A stretch of 64,000 nt of DNA, from positions 434,001 through 498,000 of the forward strand of contig CAVVMR010000001.1 of NCBI GenBank assembly GCA_963749515.1, written 5' to 3'. The translations under genes were made by a program, and so were the position numbers. The DNA comes from Gaiellasilicea sp963749515. Its GTDB lineage: Bacteria; Actinomycetota; Thermoleophilia; Gaiellales; Gaiellaceae. Positions within the stretch are counted from its first letter, which is position 1. The number at the start of each line of letters is the position of its first letter. Below the pieces are notes generated by a model, which was not told where the DNA came from, searched no databases, and saw only the letters and a list, made by a program, of their open reading frames with translations. Positions 33,838 through 42,444 of this stretch are shown piece after piece.

Positions 33838-34625
33838 GGCATCGAGCCTAGTTTCGCGACGCAGCGTGCTGCGGCAGCAAGCGCCAGCTCCGGCCCGCCG
33901 ACGAGGTAGCCGGCGGCGAGCGCGTCCCCTGCGCCGGTCGTGTCGAGGACCTCGGCGGGAACGGCGGGGAGCTCCGTGCCGGCGAAGCACGCGCCGAGCG
34001 AGCCGCGCTTCAGCACCCATTCGCAGCCGTCCAGGGGGCCGCCGATGATCCGTTCCTCATCCTCGTTCGCGAACACGATCGCGGGGCGGAGCGCCTGCAA
34101 CCGCTCGCGGAAGCGCTCCGGCCCGAAGTCGCGGATTGCGCTCCACGAGGAGAGGTCGACGCTCACGCGCGGCACGAGCTCGGCTGCCCGTAACGCCGCC
34201 GCGTCGATCGGCGAGCGCAGAAGCGAGTAGCCCGGTAGGTGGAGGTGCGTGCAGCCCTCGAGCCAGACGGGCTCGAGCTCGCCGATCTCGAAGCCAGGCG
34301 AGACACCTCGGTCCGTGGCCATCGTCCGCGCGCCGTCCTCCGCCACGAGCGAGACGACGGTGCCGGTGCGGCCGTCGACCACCGGCCCGCGGATCTCGAC
34401 CCCGTAGCGCTCGAGCCCGCGGGCGGCGATTCCGCCGGCCTCGTCGTCCGCGCGCTTGCCGACGAAGCGTGCCCGCCCGCCGAGCTCGCCCACCCACGCC
34501 GCCACGTTCGCAGCCTGGCCGCCCGGCCCGAGCTGCGTGATCGCATCGGCGTCGGCGCCCTCGGCGAGCGGTTGGCGAAGCCGGACGATCACGTCCAGCA
34601 GCAGGTCGCCGAGCGAGACGATCAT
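33834..34625 (-). CDS. psuK: PfkB-family kinase, probable pseudouridine kinase
   Basis: The 263-aa ribokinase-family enzyme has the N-terminal GPGGQAANVAAWVGELGG motif and the C-terminal DTTGAGDALAAGYLVGG anion-hole motif. Family members phosphorylate sugars or nucleosides with ATP. The direct four-base overlap with psuG makes pseudouridine the likely substrate. It is the first gene of the minus-strand operon psuK-psuG-enolase-like-small protein. Confidence 0.88.
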   Translation of the reverse strand: MIVSLGDLLLDVIVRLRQPLAEGADADAITQLGPGGQAANVAAWVGELGGRARFVGKRADDEAGGIAARGLERYGVEIRGPVVDGRTGTVVSLVAEDGARTMATDRGVSPGFEIGELEPVWLEGCTHLHLPGYSLLRSPIDAAALRAAELVPRVSVDLSSWSAIRDFGPERFRERLQALRPAIVFANEDEERIIGGPLDGCEWVLKRGSLGACFAGTELPAVPAEVLDTTGAGDALAAGYLVGGPELALAAAARCVAKLGSMP

Positions 34626-34802
34626 CTGGAGCTCCCTTCGGCGCGAAGCGCCATGTCGTCGTGACGCGCTGGGCGGCGCGAGGCGGCGTCCTCAGTCACG
34701 GACATAGCATCTGCTAAGTCCGCTCCCTGCGTCCTTGCCTCGCACCACCCAACACGCCACGCCGACGGGCGATCGCACCGAAGGAAGCTCTACCATCGTC
34801 CC

Positions 34803-35000
34803 ATGGACGAAGAGCACCGGCGGCGCTCACGAACACGCTCCTTTCTGGTCGGCGCTGCGGTCGGTGCGTCGGCCGCAATCGCCGCCGCGCGGCGGCTGCG
34901 TCCGAAGGAGCGCAAACGTGAGACGCCGGCCGGCCTAGCGGCGTTCGAGGAAGCGCCGTGCTACCGGGAGCTCCTCGACAGCGAGCGCGAGGCGCCGTAG
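34803..35000 (+). CDS. Small membrane-associated hypothetical protein
   Basis: A 65-aa protein with a basic N terminus (EEHRRRSRTR), one short hydrophobic segment (SFLVGAAVGASAAIAAA) and a charged tail. I cannot assign a function. It overlaps the end of the convergent glycosyltransferase by 40 bases. The start has no strong Shine-Dalgarno. The 177-base gap before it shows nothing definite. Confidence 0.5.
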   Translation: MDEEHRRRSRTRSFLVGAAVGASAAIAAARRLRPKERKRETPAGLAAFEEAPCYRELLDSEREAP

Positions 35001-36574
35001 CCGCGTAGCGCCCGCGCAGCACGCTCGATCGTCGGCAGGTTGATGTCCGCGTCGCCGAGGAAGAGCTGCTTGCCGACCAGCATCGCCTGCCCGGCCCGCA
35101 GGAGGTAACGCTCCGGCGTCACGACCGGCCGGCGCGTCCGGATGACGAGGAACGGCCCGAAAGCGCGGGCCTCGAACGCCTCTGCCGGGCGGGGCGAACG
35201 AAGCGGGATCTGCAGGGAGCGCTCGAAGTTCGTCGTCTTGCTGGCGTCGAAGACCCAGACGCCGTTGCCGAGGGGTCGCTCCAGGTCGAGGAGGTTGTGC
35301 AGCGCGAGGTCGGCATCCGCGCGCGGCAGCGTCACGAGCGGGAAGTCGCCGTTCTGCTCCCAGGCCTGGATGAAGAGTGGCTCGTAGCCGAGCAGGACGT
35401 CGTTCGGGTGCGTCGTCGCGGCGAGGTAGGCGGCGGCGTTCGCGCGGGCCTCCTGCCTCACCACCGGCTCCCAGTTGAAGAGCTCCGGCGTCTTGTCCCA
35501 CGCCCAGGCGATCTGCGTGACGACGAGCGCGGCGAGGGCTGCGGACGCCCAACCACGCCCGAGCCGTGCGATACCGGCAGCGACGGCGAGCGCAACGAAG
35601 GGAAGCAGGAAGATCAGATGCCGGGTCTCGGGTGAGCCCGAGCTGCGCGCGAGGACGAGAGCGGCGAGCGGAACGAGTCCTGCGCACGCCGTCAGCACCC
35701 GCGTCTTCTGCGGCAGGACGGCAAGCCCGGCCGCCGCTGCGAGAAGCACTGCCATCAGGAAGGGGAAGCCCGCGGTGAAGTCGCCGGCCGCGTGCCAGAC
35801 GTAGCTGGCGACGTCGAGGCGCTCGCTGCCACCGCCCCCGACGCCGGCGTCGAAGCGGCCGGCGAGCACGAGGTCGGTGAGCCAGAACGGGATGCCGAGC
35901 ACCGCGACGGCGCCGAACGCCCAGAGCGCCGCACGAAGCCGGTCGCGGTGGGCGATCGCGACGAAGACCCCCTGGGACGCGAGCACGAGCGCTCCGTAGG
36001 GATGTGTCGCGACGGTGGCGAGAATCGCCAGCACCCAGAGCGCCCACGCCTTTCGTCCGCCGCGCTCGACCGCACGGAGCAGCGCGAGATAGGACAGCGC
36101 GCTGGTGAAGAGGAAGAGGCTGTACATCCGCCCGTAGATCCCGTGGAAGAGAAATGTCCAGCTGGCCGCGACGATCACGGTCGCGATCAGCGCGTTGAGG
36201 CGACCGCCGATCCGCGCGAGCATGAGGGCGATGACGGGGAGGCTGGCAACGGCGAAGAGGGCAGACAGGGTCCGCAGGCCCTCGAGGCCGAGATCGAGGT
36301 GCGCCACGGCCCACGCAAGCAGGAAGTGCAGCGGCGCGCCGCCCCGCTCCTCGAGCACGACCTGGAAGACGTGATCGAGCGGGTGCCGGCCGATGAAGAG
36401 CGGCAGGGCCTCGTCCTCGTGCGGTGGCCACGCGAGCAGCTGGTGGTAGAGGAAGCCAGCAGCCGCGGCCGTGATCGCGGTCACTCCGAGCGGGAACCAG
36501 TGGGCCGAAATCCATGCCCGCACCGCCGCTCCCTCGCGCGCTCCGATCCGTGTTGCCTGTGCGGTATCGCTCAT
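34961..36574 (-). CDS. Membrane glycosyltransferase (GT39/ArnT-like)
   Basis: The 537-aa protein has about ten membrane helices and a large C-terminal extracytoplasmic domain. The first outer loop holds an acidic pair, WPPHEDEALPLFIGRHP, as in polyprenyl-phosphate-dependent GT-C enzymes. AREGAAVRAWISAHWF is the cytosolic N terminus. Such enzymes move a sugar from a lipid carrier to a protein or glycan at the outer face. The acceptor is unknown. It is divergent from the FmdB gene. Confidence 0.82.
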   Translation of the reverse strand: MSDTAQATRIGAREGAAVRAWISAHWFPLGVTAITAAAAGFLYHQLLAWPPHEDEALPLFIGRHPLDHVFQVVLEERGGAPLHFLLAWAVAHLDLGLEGLRTLSALFAVASLPVIALMLARIGGRLNALIATVIVAASWTFLFHGIYGRMYSLFLFTSALSYLALLRAVERGGRKAWALWVLAILATVATHPYGALVLASQGVFVAIAHRDRLRAALWAFGAVAVLGIPFWLTDLVLAGRFDAGVGGGGSERLDVASYVWHAAGDFTAGFPFLMAVLLAAAAGLAVLPQKTRVLTACAGLVPLAALVLARSSGSPETRHLIFLLPFVALAVAAGIARLGRGWASAALAALVVTQIAWAWDKTPELFNWEPVVRQEARANAAAYLAATTHPNDVLLGYEPLFIQAWEQNGDFPLVTLPRADADLALHNLLDLERPLGNGVWVFDASKTTNFERSLQIPLRSPRPAEAFEARAFGPFLVIRTRRPVVTPERYLLRAGQAMLVGKQLFLGDADINLPTIERAARALRGYGASRSLSRSSR

Positions 36575-36610
36575 CGTTGCCGTCGATTGTCGCTGCTAGC
36601 CTTCGGCGCC

Positions 36611-36895
36611 ATGCCGATCTACGAGTATCGGTGTCCCGACGGGCACACGTTCGAGGTCTTCCAACGTATGTCCGATTCGCCGTTGGAGAAGTGCGAGGTC
36701 TGCGGCAAGAGCCCGATCGAGAAGGTGCTCTATCCGGTCTCGGTGCACTTCAAGGGCTCGGGTTTCTACTCCACCGACTACGGGCGGGGCGGGCGCAAGA
36801 AGACGGAGCCTCCGAAGGAGGGCGGCAGCGGCGACTCGGCCCCGCCGGAGAAGAAGTCGGACAGCGGCGAGAAGAAGGCCGCAGCCGCCGACTAG
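36611..36895 (+). CDS. FmdB-family zinc-ribbon protein
   Basis: The 94-aa protein begins MPIYEYRCPDGHTFEVFQRM, followed by a CEVCGKSP knuckle and VLYPVSVHFKGSGFYSTDYG. These are the hallmarks of FmdB regulatory zinc ribbons. The first knuckle has one Cys plus CPDGH instead of the usual CxxCGH, so metal binding may use His. The C terminus is Lys/Pro/Ser-rich and disordered. Function is not established for the family. Confidence 0.9.
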   Translation: MPIYEYRCPDGHTFEVFQRMSDSPLEKCEVCGKSPIEKVLYPVSVHFKGSGFYSTDYGRGGRKKTEPPKEGGSGDSAPPEKKSDSGEKKAAAAD

Positions 36896-38034
36896 CTGCC
36901 TGAGCCGCCGACGGTGCATCCGGGGCCGAAGGTCGTTCCGGGACGCGGAGGCTGTGGCGCCGAGCGGCCGGTGAACATCGAGAGCACGGCCGTGTTCTCC
37001 TCCGATCCGATCAGCACGGACGAGCCGCCGAAGGCCGAGGGCTCGCCGCCGAGCCGGCAATGGAGCGCACGGCCGTCGTTGGCCCGGAACTTGACCCAGC
37101 CGAGTTGCATGAGCTGACCGGCCGAGAGGTCGGTCGTCAGCGGCTTGGCGAGATCGTCGCCGATGAACGGGAGCCTGAAGAACGTCCCGGGCCCTGCCAG
37201 CTTGCCGGTCATCGCCTCGACCACGGCCTGCTGGCGGTCGGCGCGCGTGAGGTCGTTGTCAGCCGGGTTGAGCCTGTTCTGGCGGATGCGGGAGTAGATC
37301 AGGGCGCGACGGCCGTCCATCTCCTGCTTCCCCTTGCCGAAGCGCCAGCCCGGCCACACCTCGCAACGTGCATCCGTTGCGTACGGGCACTCGAACTTGT
37401 TCGAGAGGATCGGCTTCGGAACGTCGATCTCGATGCCGCCGATCGCGTCGATCACGGACTTGAAGTCCTCGAAGTCGATCAGCACGACGTGATTCGGCCG
37501 AAGACCGGTAAGCGCACTGATCGTCTTGAGCGTCAGCGCCGGCCCGCCTAGCTGGTACGCGGCGTTGATCTTGTTCGCCCCGTACCCCGGGATGTCGACT
37601 CGGAGGTCGCGTGGGATCGAGAGATATGCCAGCCGGTGCCGGCTCGGGTCGGTCCGGAGAAGCAGAATCGTGTCCGAGCGCCGCGCGTCGGCCAGCTTGT
37701 CGCCGTCGGTCCCGAGCAGCAGGATCAGTGACGGCTTCGAGATCAGCATGCCGTCCTGCGGCGCCAGGTTCGACTTCGCGGTCTTCGGCAGTCTGGCGTT
37801 CGCCTCGTCGACGCCGCCGTTGAACGAGAGGTAGCCGAGGACGAACCAGACGACGAGCAGCACGGCGAGCAGGCCGGCGCCGAGTCCGATCCGGCGGCCC
37901 CAGCGGGGGCGGCCGCTCGGCTTGGAACGCTCCTTCTCGTCTTTCGGCCGGCGTTCCGGGCGAGGCGCGGTTGGCACCTTCCCCCGAGTCCTGCCGCCCT
38001 TGTAGACCCGGTAGGGCTTTTCTCCGTCCGCCAT
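36892..38034 (-). CDS. LytR-CpsA-Psr (LCP) family cell-wall ligase
   Basis: The 380-aa protein has a basic cytosolic N terminus, one transmembrane helix (LGAGLLAVLLVVWFVLGYL, near residues 50-70) and an extracellular LCP domain. Motifs are LLLGTDGDKLADARRSDTIL, SIPRDLRVDIPG and ANKINAAYQLGGPAL. LCP enzymes attach glycopolymers to peptidoglycan from lipid carriers. ATG 38034 is chosen over the longer frame, which lies inside the divergent ROK gene. The starts are only 10 bases apart, so the promoters overlap the coding regions. Confidence 0.93.
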   Translation of the reverse strand: MADGEKPYRVYKGGRTRGKVPTAPRPERRPKDEKERSKPSGRPRWGRRIGLGAGLLAVLLVVWFVLGYLSFNGGVDEANARLPKTAKSNLAPQDGMLISKPSLILLLGTDGDKLADARRSDTILLLRTDPSRHRLAYLSIPRDLRVDIPGYGANKINAAYQLGGPALTLKTISALTGLRPNHVVLIDFEDFKSVIDAIGGIEIDVPKPILSNKFECPYATDARCEVWPGWRFGKGKQEMDGRRALIYSRIRQNRLNPADNDLTRADRQQAVVEAMTGKLAGPGTFFRLPFIGDDLAKPLTTDLSAGQLMQLGWVKFRANDGRALHCRLGGEPSAFGGSSVLIGSEENTAVLSMFTGRSAPQPPRPGTTFGPGCTVGGSGS

Positions 38035-38044
38035 CCGGCCGGGT

Positions 38045-38965
38045 ATGGTAGCCACGCCTTTGTCCGCCCAACGAGTCATAGGCGTCGATCTCGGCGGCAC
38101 GAAGATCCTTGCGGGGTCGATCGACGTCGAGGGTCGGGTCGTGGATCGTCACGAGGTGCCGACGCCGACGGACTCGCAGGAGGAGCTGCTGGAGGGGATC
38201 GCGGCGGCGATCGAGCCCCTCGCCGGCGACGGCGTCGGAGCGATCGGCCTCGGCATTCCGTCGGTGCTCGACAGGAGCACCGGCCGCGCGCTCGGCTCGA
38301 TCAACATCCCGCTCACGGACTTCTCGCTGCACGACCTCCTCGGCGAGCGCTTCGGCATCCCTGTGGCCGTGGAGAACGATGCGAACGTGGCGGCGCTCGC
38401 CGAGTGGAAGCTCGGAGCAGGGGAGGGGGCGGAGAACCTGGTGCTGCTGACGCTCGGGACCGGCGTGGGCGGCGGTGTGATCATCGACGGTGCGCTCTAT
38501 CGCGGCTGGGCCGAGCTGGGTCACGTCGTCGTGGTCGCCGACGGCCCGCCGTGCCAGGGCACCTGCACCGGCCGCGGTCACCTGGAGGCCGTGGCGTCGG
38601 GCAACGCGGCCGATCGGGCGGCGGAGAAGCTCTGGGGCGAGGGAGCGACCGCCGAGCTCCTGGTGGGGCGGGCGGAGGAAGGTGATCCTGCGGCGCTCGA
38701 GGCGCTCGCCGGGATCGGGCATCTGCTCGGCATCGCGATCGGATCCTTCGAGAACATCTTCGCGCCGGAGCTCACGATCGTCGGCGGCGGCTTCGGCATG
38801 GCGGCGTCCGAGTTCCTGTTCCCCTCGGCGCACGAGGTCGCCCGGCGAGAGGCGCTCGAGCCCGCGCGCGCCGGTATCCGGATCGTCAAGGCCGAGCTCG
38901 GGTCCGATGCGGGGTTGATCGGCGCGGGCCTGCTCGCGCTCGAGGCGATCTCGCAGGAGGGCTAG
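38045..38965 (+). CDS. ROK-family sugar kinase (probable glucokinase)
   Basis: The 306-aa kinase phosphorylates a hexose, probably glucose. It has VIGVDLGGTKILAGSID, VENDANVAALAEW, LTLGTGVGGGVIIDG and WAELGH. The ROK zinc motif CxCGxxGCxE is replaced by CQGTCTGRGHLE, keeping two Cys and a His. ATG 38045 is as drawn; TTG 38060 is an alternative that leaves more room for a promoter, since TATGGT overlaps the ATG. The next gene, rsmI, follows without a gap. Confidence 0.88.
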   Translation: MVATPLSAQRVIGVDLGGTKILAGSIDVEGRVVDRHEVPTPTDSQEELLEGIAAAIEPLAGDGVGAIGLGIPSVLDRSTGRALGSINIPLTDFSLHDLLGERFGIPVAVENDANVAALAEWKLGAGEGAENLVLLTLGTGVGGGVIIDGALYRGWAELGHVVVVADGPPCQGTCTGRGHLEAVASGNAADRAAEKLWGEGATAELLVGRAEEGDPAALEALAGIGHLLGIAIGSFENIFAPELTIVGGGFGMAASEFLFPSAHEVARREALEPARAGIRIVKAELGSDAGLIGAGLLALEAISQEG

Positions 38966-39784
38966 GTGCCCCTCGCGGTCTGCGCGACCCCGATCGGCAA
39001 TCTCGAGGACGTGACGCTGCGCGTGCTCGACGAGTTGCGGGAAGCCGACGTCGTTCTGTGCGAGGACACGCGGCACACGAAGGGCCTGCTCGACCGGCAC
39101 GGGATCAAAGCCAGGCTTCTCAGCTACCACCAGCACAACGAGGCGCAGCGCACCGCGGAGCTCATCCCGCGGATCCAGGTGGGCGAACGTATCGCGCTCG
39201 TCTCGGATGCGGGCCTGCCGGGAGTGAACGATCCGGGTGCCAGGCTGATCTCGGCCGCGCTCGAGGCGGGCGCGCCGGTGACGGTGCTGCCGGGCCCCTC
39301 GGCGGTCGAGACGGCGCTCGTCGCGAGCGGTCTCGTCGGCGAGCGCTACCAGTTTCTCGGCTACCTACCGCGAGGCGAGAAGGCGCTCGGCACGCTCTGG
39401 TCCGAGCTCCGCGCCTGGCCTCATCCCGCCGTCGCGTTCGAGTCCCCGAAGCGGCTTCCGGCGACGCTCCGCTCACTTGCTGCGGTGCTGCCCGACCGGC
39501 CGGTGGCGGTCTGCCGCGAGCTGACCAAGCGGTTCGAGGAGGTGGTGCGGGGCTCGGCAGCGGAGGTCGCCGCCCGCTTCCCGGAGCCACCGAAGGGCGA
39601 GGTGACGCTGGTCGTCGGGGCGGCCGACGGGGCGGAGGGGCAGGCAGACGCACCGGAGGCGCTCGCTGCCGTGCTCGAGCTCGTGGCGGCCGGCGTGCCC
39701 CGCCGCCAGGCGGCTGACGTCGTCGGCCGGCTGGCGCGCATTTCCCGTAACACCCTGTATGCGGAATCGTTGAAAAGCCGCTGA
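38966..39784 (+). CDS. rsmI: 16S rRNA 2'-O-methyltransferase RsmI (C1402)
   Basis: The 272-aa enzyme methylates the 2'-OH of C1402 in 16S rRNA. It has the SAM/tetrapyrrole methyltransferase motifs ATPIGNLEDVTLRVL, CEDTRHTKGLLD, VSDAGLPGVNDPGARL and LPGPSAVETAL, and the usual RELTKRFEEVVRG. GTG 38966 starts directly after the kinase stop. Co-location with metG and tatD is common in actinobacteria. Confidence 0.95.
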   Translation: MPLAVCATPIGNLEDVTLRVLDELREADVVLCEDTRHTKGLLDRHGIKARLLSYHQHNEAQRTAELIPRIQVGERIALVSDAGLPGVNDPGARLISAALEAGAPVTVLPGPSAVETALVASGLVGERYQFLGYLPRGEKALGTLWSELRAWPHPAVAFESPKRLPATLRSLAAVLPDRPVAVCRELTKRFEEVVRGSAAEVAARFPEPPKGEVTLVVGAADGAEGQADAPEALAAVLELVAAGVPRRQAADVVGRLARISRNTLYAESLKSR

Positions 39785-39842
39785 TTCGCCCCGCTAGCGT
39801 GGCCGGGAGTTGCCCCTCCACGACCAACGAAGGCAGGTCCGA

Positions 39843-41222
39843 ATGCACGTCAAGGCGATTCGACGATCGCAGTTCCTCGCGGTGCTCTCTGCCGTGTTCC
39901 TTCTGTGCCTCATCTCGCCGCCGAGCGTGCTCGCCTGGTCCTGGCCTGCCGACGGGCCGGTGCTGCGGCCGTTCTCCGTCGGCCCCGACCCGTACGCGGG
40001 AGGCCAGCACCGCGGCGTCGACATCGGTGCGGAGGTGGGGGGCATCGTGGGCGCACCCGTCGCCGGAACCGTCACCTTCGTCGGCTTCGTGCCGGGCGGT
40101 GGCCGCGCGGTCACGATCGCGACCGACGACGGCTACGCCGTCACGTTGCTCCAGCTCGGTGCGACGAGCGTGGCGCAAGGCGGCACCGTCGCGGAGGGGG
40201 CCGAGGTGGGCGTCGTGGGCGAGAGCAGCGACGCCGTCACCCTGCAGCCACACGTCCACCTCGGTGTGCGGACCGCCGCCGACCCGAACGGATACATCGA
40301 CCCGCTCGGCCTGCTGCCCGCGCGGGCGCCGGCACCGGTCTCCCCCGCACCGGCACCAGAACCGCCGGTCGCCGCTCCGACGCCGCCCGCTACCGGCGAG
40401 GCGCCGTCGCCGCAGCCAACGCCTGCAGCGTCTCCCATCGTCGAGCCCGTCGTTGAGACGGCGCCTCTCACGGCGCCGACGCCGGTGCCTCGCCGCAAGC
40501 GCTCGATGACCACCCCCGGTGGAGCGGAGACACGGCCGGTCCCCGAGCGCAGTCGAGACGCGGTCGCAAAGCCGCTTCGGAGGGCCGTCACGGTGGCTCG
40601 GCCTGCAACGCTCACCTCCGCGCCGGTCAGACTTCGGTCGAGAACGCCGGGCTGGGACGTCAACGCAGCGCCGCACACAAGCGCGTCACCACGCGTTGCG
40701 GCCCCAAGCCCTCCCACGAAGGCGGCGCGTGCGTCACAGCCGGATCGGGAGCTGCGAACGCCGGCGCTCGGTCATCCTCGGGACGCCCTGCGCCCGCCCG
40801 TGAGCGTCTCGCGGCCTGCTGCGCGATCGGACGCCAACCACCCAGAGCGCATCGTCGCCGTGCTCGTGGCCCTCGGGCTCGCGGCCGGGGTCGCGGCGCG
40901 GGTGAGGCGGAGGGCTGCGCCTATCATCTGTAGGCATGAGCTTCTACCTGACAACCCCGATCTACTACGTCAACTCGACGCCCCACATCGGCCACGCGTA
41001 CACGACGATCGCGGCCGACATCCTCGTGCGCCATCACCGGCAGCGCGGCGAGGACACGTACTTCCTCACCGGGGTCGACGAGCACGCGGACAAGGTCGCG
41101 CGGGTGGCTGCGGAGCAGGGGCTCACCCCCAAGGAGTACGTCGACCAGATCGTCGGCGCCTGGCAGGAGCTGCCGGCGCGCGTCAACGCGTCGATCGACT
41201 ACTTCATCAGGACGACCGATGA
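39843..41222 (+). CDS. M23-family peptidase, secreted, with long 3' overlap into metG
   Basis: A signal peptide (FLAVLSAVFLLCLISPPSVLA) leads to an M23/LytM-type domain. HRGVDIGAEVGGIVGAPVAG carries the first His and Asp and PHVHLGVR carries the HxH, so it probably trims or remodels peptidoglycan. A Pro-rich linker, a Ser/Arg stretch and a C-terminal helix (IVAVLVALGLAAGVAARV, then RRR) follow, near residues 336-356. No stop occurs in this frame until 41222, 287 bases into metG. A natural end would be just after the basic helix, and a TAG in another frame lies at 40931. A single-base indel or a true overlap are both possible. Confidence 0.78.
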   Translation: MHVKAIRRSQFLAVLSAVFLLCLISPPSVLAWSWPADGPVLRPFSVGPDPYAGGQHRGVDIGAEVGGIVGAPVAGTVTFVGFVPGGGRAVTIATDDGYAVTLLQLGATSVAQGGTVAEGAEVGVVGESSDAVTLQPHVHLGVRTAADPNGYIDPLGLLPARAPAPVSPAPAPEPPVAAPTPPATGEAPSPQPTPAASPIVEPVVETAPLTAPTPVPRRKRSMTTPGGAETRPVPERSRDAVAKPLRRAVTVARPATLTSAPVRLRSRTPGWDVNAAPHTSASPRVAAPSPPTKAARASQPDRELRTPALGHPRDALRPPVSVSRPAARSDANHPERIVAVLVALGLAAGVAARVRRRAAPIICRHELLPDNPDLLRQLDAPHRPRVHDDRGRHPRAPSPAARRGHVLPHRGRRARGQGRAGGCGAGAHPQGVRRPDRRRLAGAAGARQRVDRLLHQDDR

Positions 41223-42444
41223 GGGGCACAAGCGCTTCGTCCAGGACTTTCTGCAGCGGATCTACGACAACGGCGACGTCTACCAGGACGTCTACGCCGG
41301 GCTCTACTGCGTGGGGTGCGAGGCCTTCAAGAACGAGGACGAGCTCGTCGACGGCAAGTGCCCCGACCACGGGATCGAGCCGGAGTGGATCGAGGAGAAG
41401 AACTGGTTCTTCCAGCTCTCCGCCTACCAGGACAAGCTGCTCGCGCTGTACGACGAACGGACTGACTTCGTGCTCCCCGGCTTCCGCGCAAACGAGGCGA
41501 GGAGCTTCATCGCCGGCGGCCTGCGCGACTTCTCCATCAGCCGTGCGACGCAGACGTGGGGAATCCCGATCCCGTGGGATCCGGATCAGGTCGCCTACGT
41601 CTGGGCCGACGCCCTCGTCAACTATCTGAGTGCGCTGACCTACGCCCCTGGCGCCGACCTGCGCTTCTGGCCTGCGCGCCACCTGCTGGCGAAGGACATA
41701 CTGCGCTTCCACTGCGTCTACTGGCCCGCGCTCCTGCTTGCGGCCGGGTACGAAGTGCCGGAGCAGCTGTTCGTGCACGGCTACCTCAACCTCGACGATC
41801 GCAAGATCTCGAAGTCGCTCGGGAACGTGCTCGACCCGCTCGATCTGATCGACGAGTACGGCGTCGACCCCGTCCGGTTCTGGGCGGCGCGAGTGGTGCC
41901 GTTCGGACAGGACGGCAACGTCACGCTCGACAGCTTCCGAGAGCGCTACGAGGGCGAGCTCGGCAACGACCTCGGCAACCTGCTCTCGCGGACGACGGCG
42001 ATGATCGCCCGCTACCGGGACGGCGAGCTGAGGGTCGCGGCGGACGACACGGGCGAGCTCGCAGCTGCCGCGAAGACGGTCGGCGAAGAGGTGCCCATCG
42101 CGCTCGACCGCTTCGACATCACCGGAGCTCTCGAGACCATCTGGGACTACGTGCGCCGTCTCAACCGCTACGTCGAGCAGAACAAGCCGTGGGAGCTCGC
42201 AAAGGATCCCGAGTGCGAGGCCGACCTCGACCGGGCGCTCTTCGAGCTCGCCGACGGGTTGCGTGTCGCTGCGGTCGCGCTCTCCCCGTATCTCCCGGAG
42301 ACGGCGACCTCGATCCTGGCTGCGCTCGGCCAGTCGCCGGACGTTGCGTGGGAGCAGGTGGCGTACGGTCGAACAGTGCCCGCCTCCGGGATCGAGGCGG
42401 CGCCGCCGCTCTTCCCACGCATCGACGCGCCAGCGCCCGCGTGA
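40936..42444 (+). CDS. metG: Methionyl-tRNA synthetase
   Basis: The 502-aa class I synthetase charges tRNA-Met. The HIGH signature is TPHIGHAYTT near residue 15, and KMSKS is seen as KISKSLGN near residue 290. A zinc ribbon has CVGCEAF and later KCPDHG. The length matches the short form without the C-terminal dimerisation domain. ATG 40936 is clear from the conserved start SFYLTTPIYYVNSTPHIGH, even though the M23 frame runs across it. The stop overlaps tatD (GTGA). Confidence 0.97.
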   Translation: MSFYLTTPIYYVNSTPHIGHAYTTIAADILVRHHRQRGEDTYFLTGVDEHADKVARVAAEQGLTPKEYVDQIVGAWQELPARVNASIDYFIRTTDEGHKRFVQDFLQRIYDNGDVYQDVYAGLYCVGCEAFKNEDELVDGKCPDHGIEPEWIEEKNWFFQLSAYQDKLLALYDERTDFVLPGFRANEARSFIAGGLRDFSISRATQTWGIPIPWDPDQVAYVWADALVNYLSALTYAPGADLRFWPARHLLAKDILRFHCVYWPALLLAAGYEVPEQLFVHGYLNLDDRKISKSLGNVLDPLDLIDEYGVDPVRFWAARVVPFGQDGNVTLDSFRERYEGELGNDLGNLLSRTTAMIARYRDGELRVAADDTGELAAAAKTVGEEVPIALDRFDITGALETIWDYVRRLNRYVEQNKPWELAKDPECEADLDRALFELADGLRVAAVALSPYLPETATSILAALGQSPDVAWEQVAYGRTVPASGIEAAPPLFPRIDAPAPA

